Below, in pieces: positions 1-7,111 of a stretch of DNA of 64,000 nt. Under the pieces are notes generated by a model. It saw only the letters and a program-made list of their open reading frames with translations. It made no database searches and was not told the DNA's origin. The translations under genes were made by a program, and so were the position numbers. The stretch spans positions 1 to 64,000 of the forward strand of contig CAWKAZ010000007.1 in the NCBI GenBank assembly GCA_963847715.1. Direction: 5' to 3'. Within the stretch, counting starts at the first letter, position 1. Each line of letters starts with the position of its first letter. Origin of the DNA: Acidiflorens sp963847715 (GTDB lineage Bacteria; Acidobacteriota; Terriglobia; Terriglobales; Acidobacteriaceae).

Positions 1-647
1 ACTGGTTCGCGCGGATCAGCCCGCTCGGCGAGATCGGCGGGCTGCGCATCGGCTCCCGGCCGGCCAAGCGCGGGCTGGTCCCTTCGGGTTCCAACGGTCG
101 AAGGGGCGCGGTGCCCGCCATGGACCTGGCCGACCTGCGGGCGATCCCGTGGGTCTTCGCCTGGTCGCAGACCCGGCTGAACCTGCCGGGCTGGTACGGG
201 CTGGGCAGCGGGCTGGCCGCCATCGCCGACGCCGACGGCATCGAGGTGCTGCGCCGCGCGTACGGCGAGTGGCCGCTGTTCGGCGTGCTGCTCGACAACG
301 CCGAGATGAGCCTGGCCAAGACGGACCGGCTGATCGGCGCCCGCTACCTCGCCCTCGGCGGCCGCGACGACCTGACCGAGCTCGTCCTCGCCGAGTACGA
401 CCTGACCAGGCGGCTGGTGCTCGCCGTCACCGGGCACGACCGGCTGCTGGCCGACCGGCAGGTGCTGTCCCGCGCGGTCGCGCTGCGCGACCCTTACGTG
501 GACGCGCTCTCCTACCTGCAACTGCGGGCGCTCGCGGCGCTGCGCGAGGAGGAGCCGGCGACCGGTGACGACGACCGGGAGCGGCTGGAACGGCTGCTGC
601 TGCTCAGCGTGAACGGCGTCGCGGCCGGCCTGCAGAACACCGGCTGA
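1..647 (+). CDS. ppc: Phosphoenolpyruvate carboxylase, C-terminal fragment
   Basis: This is the 3' end of a gene that begins before the window; the reading frame is open from base 3. The product carboxylates phosphoenolpyruvate to oxaloacetate to refill the TCA cycle. The visible part has the family's C-terminal landmarks: IGSRPAKR, LRAIPWVFAWSQTRLNLPGW followed by YGLGSGL, and the terminal GVAAGLQNTG that ends most bacterial PEPC proteins. About 215 residues of a usual 880-950 are present. Codons are almost always G/C-ending and the region is far more GC-rich than anything after 1.34 kb, which fits an actinobacterium and not the acidobacterial remainder. Family assignment is secure; whether this DNA belongs to the same chromosome is doubtful. 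Confidence 0.93.
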   Translation, partial: WFARISPLGEIGGLRIGSRPAKRGLVPSGSNGRRGAVPAMDLADLRAIPWVFAWSQTRLNLPGWYGLGSGLAAIADADGIEVLRRAYGEWPLFGVLLDNAEMSLAKTDRLIGARYLALGGRDDLTELVLAEYDLTRRLVLAVTGHDRLLADRQVLSRAVALRDPYVDALSYLQLRALAALREEEPATGDDDRERLERLLLLSVNGVAAGLQNTG

Positions 648-659
648 CCACTGACCGGC

Positions 660-772
660 CTCAGGCGTTCAGGTCCAGGCCTCAGGCGGTCAGGTCCAGG
701 CTCTCAGGCGGTCAGGCCCAGCCGGCTCGATGCTCCATCGTTCCGGTGATAGCCGGCTCGATGCTTCATCGT
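660..772. repeat. Short tandem-like direct repeats between ppc and alaX
   Basis: Two repeat families sit between the convergent ppc and alaX fragments. Units of the type tcaggcggtcaggtccaggc recur at about 660-716, and a 22-nt unit beginning agccggctcgatgct occurs at 720-741 and again at 751-772 with one mismatch. No gene is visible. They could have acted as convergent terminator or slippage sequence in the donor genome. Confidence 0.6.
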
Positions 773-806
773 GCTGGCATACCCGGGAACCGGATCGGGC
801 AAGACG

Positions 807-1340
807 CTAGTCCGCGATGCGGATGCGCAGGCGGCGGAAGCCCTTGCCCTTGCTCTCCATCTTGACGACCTCGATCCGGCCGACCTGGCGGGTGGAGGCG
901 ACGTGCGTGCCGCCGTCGGCCTGCTGGTCCAGGCCTACGATGTCGACGATCCGCACCTCCTTGACCTCCGGCGGCACCAGGTTGGTCGCGGTGCGGATGA
1001 TGTCAGGCAGGGCGAACGCCTCGTCCCGCGGCAGCACCCGGACGTCGATGCGCAGGCCGGCCTGGATCTCAGTGTTGCACGCCGCCTCGACGGCCTCGCG
1101 GAAGCCGGGCGGGACCTCCGGCAGGTCGAAGTCCATCCGCGCGGTCAGCGGCTCCATGTTGCCGCCGGTCACCAGCGCGCCGAAGTCGCGGAACACCACG
1201 CCGCACAGCACGTGCAGGCCGGAGTGCGTGCGCATCAGCGCGGTCCGGCGGTCGTCCTCGACGGCGCCGCGGACGGCGGTGCCGACGGCCGGAAGCGGAT
1301 CCCCTTCGGCCGGGATCAGGTACAGGTGGATAAACCGGTA
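807..1340 (-). pseudogene. Alanyl-tRNA editing protein (AlaX-like), 5'-truncated at a junction
   Basis: AlaX proteins hydrolyse mischarged Ser- or Gly-tRNA(Ala) in the cytoplasm and resemble the editing domain of AlaRS. The zinc-site motifs are present: RTHSGLH (the HxxxH element) and DGGTHV near the C-terminus, with the family's LPAVGTAVRG linker before them. The first ~60 residues expected in the family, including the YPTGGGQ-type stretch, are missing. Upstream of about residue IPAEGDP the frame turns into unrelated, lower-GC sequence; it stays open to a possible ATG at 1409, but that extension looks accidental. The gene is therefore broken at about 1305-1340, coinciding with the composition shift. 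It runs convergently to ppc. Confidence 0.8.
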
Positions 1341-1410
1341 CCGCTTCAAGGCTTCTTGATCTTTCCTGCAGTGAAGATCAGGACCGTTCGTCAACGAGAA
1401 ATTGAGCAAG
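1305..1410. other. Abrupt composition junction (actinobacterial-like to acidobacterial-like DNA)
   Basis: To the left, DNA is very GC-rich with two actinobacterial-type genes, one truncated exactly here; to the right, GC falls sharply and AT-rich intergenic sequence begins. No transposase, integrase or target-site duplication is visible at the boundary. A chimeric assembly or ligation join explains this most simply. Confidence 0.7.
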
Positions 1411-1577
1411 TGCGTGCGGGCGTGCCGTGAACATCGGTACAGAGAGACGCGCTTACCATCACCGATGAATCATGGGCTTCTAGCTAGGCTTGGGGTCGGG
1501 CTTACCACATGAACAGGAGTCCGCGAATTTGTGCCGCCCTGGATAGCCAGTGTCCTCAAGCACTTAAGCTATAAAAA

Positions 1578-1592
1578 TCCGCTACGTCTGCC
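1578..1592 (-). pseudogene. Degenerate tRNA-Leu fragment (third copy)
   Basis: On the minus strand GGCAGACGTAGCGGA matches the D-arm to anticodon-stem part of the tRNA-Leu fragment at 1644-1685 with one mismatch in 15 bases, and it lies in the same orientation about 50 bp further on. The surrounding bases do not continue the match, so this is at best a decayed remnant and could be chance. Confidence 0.35.
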
Positions 1593-1643
1593 GTCACGCA
1601 ATTATCTTATTTATTTACTTATACTTAAGACATAAGTAGCATC

Positions 1644-1685
1644 CGCTTTTGAGTCCGCTGCGTCTGCCAGTTCCGCCATCCCGGC
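1644..1685 (-). repeat. tRNA-Leu(CAA) 5'-half, left 42-bp direct repeat (att-like)
   Basis: Read on the minus strand, the segment starts GCCGGGATGGCGGAACTGGC, continues through the D-loop and anticodon 5' stem GCGGA and ends with the loop CTCAAAA, i.e. the 5' half of a class II tRNA-Leu with anticodon CAA. The 3' half (variable arm, T-arm, acceptor 3' strand) is absent. The same 42 bases, without mismatch, recur in the same orientation at 20480-20521. tRNA-derived direct repeats are the usual scar of integrative elements. Confidence 0.75.
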
Positions 1686-2448
1686 TCAATATGCAAGTAC
1701 CTGATTTCACGACATGTTTGTGGCCATGTTCCCTTTTCATCCCAAATGACGAATGTGCAACTGTGTAAGAAAGTGTGTCACTCTTCTCGGATTTCCACAG
1801 TGCATTGTCATTTTGCCCGTGAAGCGCTTTGCCGGCGATTGTCGGGCTAAGAGCCCATTGCCAAGTCATAAGAAAGCACCCGCACGAGACTCTACCACTT
1901 CATTAAGAGCTGCTACCCTTTGATTTCACGCGAAGCGGACGACTCCCCGTTCGAAAGAACATCACCGTTACGAGCCAGCAACTCAAGCGGTTCGAACTTT
2001 ACAGGTCGTGGATATTTTTGCACGTATATAGAGAAGCTTGTCGCGATCCAACTTGCGGAGGTCGAACTCGTCGGGGATTGCTTCAGTTCTCCGCGTTCGC
2101 GCCAAATATGCTCGCACGTCCCGCCCATGAATTCGTGCCTACAAAAATGTGGCAGCTCGAGTCCATCCTTGAAAATGAGAACGGAATTGCCGTGACCATG
2201 TTCACCCAAAGCGACGAGCACACTGGGAAATGCTGGCCTGGAGAATTTCACCTCGTGCACCGCGTTGCCGAGTTGCCACAGGGCTCAAACGCACTGCTTT
2301 CACGGCTGAACCCGTTCAACTGCGCACTGCGCGGGATTGATGCCGAACTTCTTCATTCGAGAAAGCGCCCATACAGGGCGACGAGTAGTGGACAGTCACA
2401 GTGGCCGAGTATTCCCGAGCCACGCCGATAAAACCAGGAAGCAGACGC

Positions 2449-3702
2449 TCAGCGTTGCGGCATCACCACTACTTCTTCTCTTGGCAACGCATCGAGCGTA
2501 GCCTGATCGATTCCCAAGTGGGCGATCACCAGCTCTGGCGGAGTATGCGTAAGCCATTCCGATAGCGCCAGATCTTGATACGCATTGCTCTTAAACATTT
2601 CGAGAAATTTGAGATCGGTGTCGCCGGTGTTTTGCACATAGTGTGGCAACGTCTTTTGGATATAGCCAACGTCTCCTGCCTGAAAGTCCATGGTACGGGC
2701 CCGGCCTCCAGTAGCGAACACAGTCATTCTGCCAGTGCCGCTGATGAAGTACTGCCATTCGTCGGCGTTGGGATGCCAATGCAATTCACGAATCCCTCCG
2801 GGATGAACGGTGACGATGGCAGCCGCCATTGTCGTCGACACTTTGAACTTGCTGGAGTCGATGATTCGCACTTCCCCGCCCTTGGTGCGTTTCGAGACCG
2901 GTTGCTGGGCTACGCGAAACGCAAAATCCTGAGACGATGAACCGAGCGCGCCGGCGGCGGCCTTCTGATCTGTGGCCAAGGGACCGGGGACGGCCGCTTG
3001 AAAAATAAACTTCTCCTTACGCGGCATTTTTTCCATGGCCAGCTGACTGACTCCGAAGTTCGCCGAGAGCACGTCATGCGGCGTATGGGCCATCCAGTCG
3101 GTGAGCAACACGGTTTCATATTCGGAGAAGTTGCCATCATCAAACACCAGCAGAAACTCGGCGCCGTCAGGATTCAATCCCTGAATGGAGTGCGGAATCC
3201 CCGTGGGAAAATACCAGAGGTCGCCTTCGGTCACATCAGCGACAAAGCTCTTGCCCTCGAGATCAACCGCCGTGATGCGCGCATTGCCGTAGAGCATGAT
3301 GGCCCACTCGGCGGCGGTGTGCCAGTGCAACTCGCGTATGCCTCCTGCCGTCAGTCTCATGTCGACGCCGGCAATCGACTTCGAAATTGGAAGCTCGCGC
3401 AGCGTGACTTCCCGCGACCATCCACCGTCTTGCATCCGTTTGTGAGAAAGACCAAAAGGGTATTTGAACGTCTGGACGCCGCCCGCATCGCTGGGCGGTG
3501 GCAAAAAAGAGTCGGGGTTCTGCGCATCAATGGCTGAATTGCCGGGGCCGGGAGCGCTGGCGCTTCGATCGCCCTTCGTGGGGTAAGGATGCTGTTCCTG
3601 CCCGGCCGCATCTGCCGTTAGCATTCCCGCAGCAGCTAGCGCGGCTGACCCCATTCCCAGGAATCCTCGCCTCGAAACCATGTCTTTCTTTGCGTCGCCC
3701 AT
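2449..3702 (-). CDS. Bicupin oxalate decarboxylase-like protein, Tat-exported
   Basis: The 417-residue protein has an N-terminal twin-arginine signal (SRRGFLGMGSAALAAAG, residues 10-26) and two germin-type cupin domains. Each domain shows the manganese site: H126, H128, E132 and H171 in the first, H308, H310, E315 and H354 in the second. Bicupins of this type split oxalate to formate and CO2 (EC 4.1.1.2). The lid over the first site, SENST in Bacillus OxdC, reads SEYET at 193-197, so the catalytic Glu (E194) is kept but the next positions differ. The ATG at 3702 follows AAGGAAG. The gene is divergent from the MBL gene across about 195 bp. Oxalate oxidase activity or another small acid substrate cannot be excluded. 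Confidence 0.85.
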   Translation of the reverse strand: MGDAKKDMVSRRGFLGMGSAALAAAGMLTADAAGQEQHPYPTKGDRSASAPGPGNSAIDAQNPDSFLPPPSDAGGVQTFKYPFGLSHKRMQDGGWSREVTLRELPISKSIAGVDMRLTAGGIRELHWHTAAEWAIMLYGNARITAVDLEGKSFVADVTEGDLWYFPTGIPHSIQGLNPDGAEFLLVFDDGNFSEYETVLLTDWMAHTPHDVLSANFGVSQLAMEKMPRKEKFIFQAAVPGPLATDQKAAAGALGSSSQDFAFRVAQQPVSKRTKGGEVRIIDSSKFKVSTTMAAAIVTVHPGGIRELHWHPNADEWQYFISGTGRMTVFATGGRARTMDFQAGDVGYIQKTLPHYVQNTGDTDLKFLEMFKSNAYQDLALSEWLTHTPPELVIAHLGIDQATLDALPREEVVVMPQR

Positions 3703-3897
3703 TGATTTCTTCCTTTCGGAAATCCAGCCAACCTAGAGATTCAGATTGCAGCGCTTTGATTTCGCAAAACAATACGGTGGTCACAGAGCGTTGTCAATTC
3801 TTATATCAACCGTCCGCGTGGAACCGGCGTTGCCTTGCTTGTGAACTTCGATGGTGGTAGCGTCAGGAAATTCGATTGAGGGAATGAGAGAGAAAAC

Positions 3898-4914
3898 ATG
3901 GACAAAGTTTCACGCCGTCGCTGGATATTCAGTTCTGTAGCCCTGATCGCTCTATGTTTTTCGATTGTGCAGGCCCGGTCCTCCGAAACTCAAGGTGGTG
4001 CAACTGGAGGCGTTCCGAGCCCTCCGCAGATTCATGCGCTCAAGGTGACCCTGCTCTCAACCATGTTGGTGGGCAATACAACGGGACTGGGCGAGTGGGG
4101 ATTCTCGGCGTTGATCGAGGCCGATGATCATCGCATTCTCCTCGATACCGGAGCCCATCCCGATACCGTGCTGCAAAACGCGCGCGACTTGAAGATTGAC
4201 CTATCCGACGTTAAAGAAGTGATCCTGACCCACAATCATTGGGACCATGTCGGCGGTCTGATGACTCTTCGCACGGAGATGATGAAGAAGAATCCGTCGG
4301 CGTTGTCGATCGTTCACGTCGCACGCGGGATTTTTTACAGCCGTCCGGACCAACAAGGCGAAGATAACAGCATGATCGCCTTGAAAAAGGAATATGAAGC
4401 GACGGGAGGAAAGTTCATTGAGCACGAAACGGGATCAGAAATATTACCGGGCGCATGGCTGACAGGACCCGTGCCTCGTAAGTATCCAGAGCATAACTGG
4501 AGCAGTACTGGAAAGGTGCAAACACCAGCTGGATTGGTAGAGGACACGATTCCGGAGGACCAATCCCTGGTGCTGAACACTCGAGAGGGACTCGTTGTGA
4601 TCACCGGGTGCGGGCATGCAGGAATCATCAACATACTTACTTTTGCCCGAACGGAATTCCCGAACGCGCCTGTCGCAGCGATCATCGGCGGACTTCATCT
4701 CTTCCCAGCAACCGACGAGCAACTCAATTGGACTGCCGACAAGATGAAGGATTTCAAAGTGGCGAACCTGGTCGGCGCACATTGCACGGGCATTGAAGCT
4801 GTATATCGCATCCGGGAGAGACTCGCTCTGCCGCGATCATCGGCGGTTGTTGGCACCGTAGGATCAAGCTTTGTGCTGGGCGAAGGCATACATCCCGGCC
4901 CGCTTGCGAAGTGA
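3898..4914 (+). CDS. Secreted metallo-beta-lactamase-fold hydrolase
   Basis: The 338-residue protein has an N-terminal signal segment (residues 1-27, hydrophobic IFSSVALIALCFSIV) and an MBL-fold domain with the zinc motif THNHWDH (H112, H114, D116, H117). Later metal-ligand regions are visible in TGCGHAGI, GGLHLF and GAHCTG. The pattern resembles COG1237 MBL proteins, often labelled 7,8-dihydropterin-6-methyl synthase-like, but most members have no proven substrate. Export suggests a periplasmic ester, lactone or phosphoester target. It lies in the accessory cluster, divergent from the oxalate decarboxylase-like gene. Confidence 0.8.
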   Translation: MDKVSRRRWIFSSVALIALCFSIVQARSSETQGGATGGVPSPPQIHALKVTLLSTMLVGNTTGLGEWGFSALIEADDHRILLDTGAHPDTVLQNARDLKIDLSDVKEVILTHNHWDHVGGLMTLRTEMMKKNPSALSIVHVARGIFYSRPDQQGEDNSMIALKKEYEATGGKFIEHETGSEILPGAWLTGPVPRKYPEHNWSSTGKVQTPAGLVEDTIPEDQSLVLNTREGLVVITGCGHAGIINILTFARTEFPNAPVAAIIGGLHLFPATDEQLNWTADKMKDFKVANLVGAHCTGIEAVYRIRERLALPRSSAVVGTVGSSFVLGEGIHPGPLAK

Positions 4915-4931
4915 GCGTTATTCGGAATCCA

Positions 4932-5696
4932 TTACGCGGCGAGATAGCCTCCGTCGACCGGCAGTATCGCTCCCGTCACCCATGACGATTCATCGCTTGC
5001 CAGATAGACGGCCAAACCTGCAATATCTTCCGGCGTTCCGAGTCGGCCAATAGGGTGCGCGGCGGTTCTTTGCTTTAATGCGGCCGCCGGATTGCTCAGT
5101 TGGCCGAGGATCCCCGCTGTGAGTTCGCTTTCCACAAACGATGGGCAAATCGCGTTTACGCGGATATTTTCATGCCCGTGATCGATCGCCATGCTCTTGG
5201 TTAATTGAACTACGGCACCCTTCGATGGGGCGTACGCGGCGCGGTTGGGAGCGCCGACCAGTCCGAGAGTGGAAGCCATGTTTATGATCGAGCCGCCGCC
5301 CGCTATTCTCATCGGAGGGAGCGCGGCCCGCGAGAGCAGCCAGACGGCACGCACGTTGATATGAAATGTTTGGTCCCATTGCTCTTCGGTAATCTGCTCC
5401 GCATTTCCCATGTGCAAGACACCGGCATTGTTCAGCAGAAAGTTCAATCCGCCAAATTGCTTCACTGCCTCGTCCAGCAAGCGACGAATTTCGCTCGGCT
5501 CGGAAACATCCACGGGAATCGCATACGCCAAGTCGCCGATCGCGTTCCCTACCTGCTCGATGCGATCCTTTCGTCTGCCCGCGAGCACCACACGCGCTCC
5601 CTCTTTCGCCAAAGCGATTGCGCATGCGCGCCCAATTCCGGTGCCCGCACCGGTCACGATTCCAACTTTGCCCTGCAGACGTTGACTCATGGCCAA
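4932..5696 (-). CDS. SDR-family NAD(P)-dependent oxidoreductase
   Basis: This is a classical short-chain dehydrogenase of 254 residues. It shows the cofactor motif TGAGTGIG (15-22), NNAG, the catalytic YxxxK (Y155, K159) with a preceding serine in MAST, and the C-terminal GWVTGAILPVDGGY-type end common in glucose-1-dehydrogenase-like and 3-oxoacyl reductase-like SDRs. It is cytoplasmic and interconverts an alcohol and a ketone. Substrate cannot be read from sequence. Start may be at the second Met (5690). It lies convergent to the MBL gene with a 17-bp gap. Confidence 0.88.
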   Translation of the reverse strand: MAMSQRLQGKVGIVTGAGTGIGRACAIALAKEGARVVLAGRRKDRIEQVGNAIGDLAYAIPVDVSEPSEIRRLLDEAVKQFGGLNFLLNNAGVLHMGNAEQITEEQWDQTFHINVRAVWLLSRAALPPMRIAGGGSIINMASTLGLVGAPNRAAYAPSKGAVVQLTKSMAIDHGHENIRVNAICPSFVESELTAGILGQLSNPAAALKQRTAAHPIGRLGTPEDIAGLAVYLASDESSWVTGAILPVDGGYLAA

Positions 5697-5858
5697 TCAG
5701 TTTAGCTGAAGAGCTCGGAGAACGCGGTCGGCTGCTGGCATTTCCACATCCCATTCTCTATTTATTGACATTGACCCAGGCATTAAGGTAATTGACTGTT
5801 CAGCGTGCGGCGTCCATTTATGCGCAATTCGGCCGAATCTGGAGACCCTAGGATAACC

Positions 5859-7052
5859 ATGAAGAAGAATGGGATGTTGATCGTAGTCGTGCTGGCGATG
5901 TTGTCCGTATTTGTTCTCAATGCAGAGAGTGCTGACCCTGCGGCAGGTTCGCCTCCTCCCCCATCGATTCCGACGTTTTCTACCGAGAACATCGGACGGC
6001 AAGGGCATTTCTACGTTGGCGGCAAGTGGGTGGGCGAAGCCGGCAAGGAGAGGATGCGCGGTGCGATGTTTGTCGATGTGTGGGTGCCAAAGAAAATCCG
6101 GCATCCATACCCGATCCTGTTCGTAGAGGCGGGAGGGGGCCAAACCGACATCGCGTTGCTGCAAACGCCAGACGGGCGGCCAGGCTGGGCATACGATTTC
6201 GTTAACCAGGGTTACACCGTCTACATGATGGATTTTCCGGGGCGCGGCCGCGCCGCTTACGTTCCAGGAATGGATGGCGAGTTAACTCCGCCACGTACAG
6301 GTGCCCTGATGGAAGAGGTTTGGACGGGTGGCCATCCACCCACAAACCCGAAGCGCGATTGGCCCCAAGCGAAAAAATACACGCAGTGGCCGAGCGATGG
6401 GCCGAACAAAGGCAAGATCGGCGATCCGGTATTTGATTATTTCGCCAAGACTGAACTCGGGTTCCCATCGGCTGATGACATGGAATTGGTTTCCGCGGAC
6501 GCGCTTGTACAGTTGGTGGATTTGATCCAACAACCCGTGATTCTTCTTCTCCATTCGAGATTAGCAACTTCGGGCTGGCTGCTTGCCGATGCCCGGCCGA
6601 AACTCATCAAGGGCATCATCGCAGCCGAGCCCTGGGGCCCCCCTATCGAGAACGCTGAATTGGATGCCCGAGGTCCTGGCCGCGTCTGGGGCCTCACAAA
6701 CTTCCCAGTTCACTACGATCCCCCGATTAAAGACGCCTCTGAATTGCAGACCGTACGGCAAGACAAAGCCGATGGGCCTGATCTCGATCCCTGCTGGATC
6801 CAGAAGGAACCGGCGCGCAAACTGATCAACCTGGAAGGTATTCCGATCCTCAACGCGTCTGGAGAGGCCAGCTATCATCGGCCATACGCACACTGCACTG
6901 CCAAGTGGCTGAATCAGGCCGGCGTTAAAACCGAATACGTGAACCTTGAAGATGTCGGGCTGCCGGGAAATGGCCATCAGATGATGTCCGAAAAAAACAG
7001 CACCGGCATCGCGAAGTTCTTTATGAACTGGCTGGATAAGAACGTGCACTAA
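5859..7052 (+). CDS. Secreted alpha/beta hydrolase with altered nucleophile elbow
   Basis: I chose the ATG at 5859 because it gives a clean signal peptide (MKKNGMLIVVVLAMLSVFVL); an upstream in-frame ATG at 5805 would place 18 extra residues before it. The mature protein looks like a periplasmic alpha/beta hydrolase: FVEAGGGQTD as oxyanion region, GYTVYMMDFPGRG, the segment SGWLLADARPKLIKGIIAAEPWGPP, and a C-terminal GLPGNGHQMMSEKN with the presumed catalytic His. As I recall the family, the nucleophile elbow usually reads THSQGG; here it is LHSRLATSG, so Ser is retained but the following glycines are replaced. Esterase or lactonase activity is plausible but unproven. Confidence 0.75.
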   Translation: MKKNGMLIVVVLAMLSVFVLNAESADPAAGSPPPPSIPTFSTENIGRQGHFYVGGKWVGEAGKERMRGAMFVDVWVPKKIRHPYPILFVEAGGGQTDIALLQTPDGRPGWAYDFVNQGYTVYMMDFPGRGRAAYVPGMDGELTPPRTGALMEEVWTGGHPPTNPKRDWPQAKKYTQWPSDGPNKGKIGDPVFDYFAKTELGFPSADDMELVSADALVQLVDLIQQPVILLLHSRLATSGWLLADARPKLIKGIIAAEPWGPPIENAELDARGPGRVWGLTNFPVHYDPPIKDASELQTVRQDKADGPDLDPCWIQKEPARKLINLEGIPILNASGEASYHRPYAHCTAKWLNQAGVKTEYVNLEDVGLPGNGHQMMSEKNSTGIAKFFMNWLDKNVH

Positions 7053-7111
7053 GCGCGACAGGCTGCATCGGACCGCGCAGTTAGCGCTTTACGCCTGAGT
7101 GGGATCGTCCG

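Larger units (their letters stand above)
1410..2448. other. About 1 kb without a convincing gene
   Basis: Several short reading frames exist on both strands (for example 1913-2260 minus and 2018-2431 plus), but they overlap one another, show no recognisable motif and lack clear ribosome binding sites. The only identifiable content is tRNA-Leu-derived sequence at 1578-1592 and 1644-1685. This may be decayed sequence at the edge of the accessory cluster. Confidence 0.5.

Noticed and set aside
1615..1869. 84-codon minus-strand frame
   Set aside because: Its centre, RDGGTGRRSGLKS, is the translation of the tRNA-Leu fragment at 1644-1685; this is a known spurious ORF type.
1913..2431. Overlapping frames on both strands in the left intergenic region
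   Set aside because: No recognisable motif, no ribosome binding site and mutually exclusive frames.
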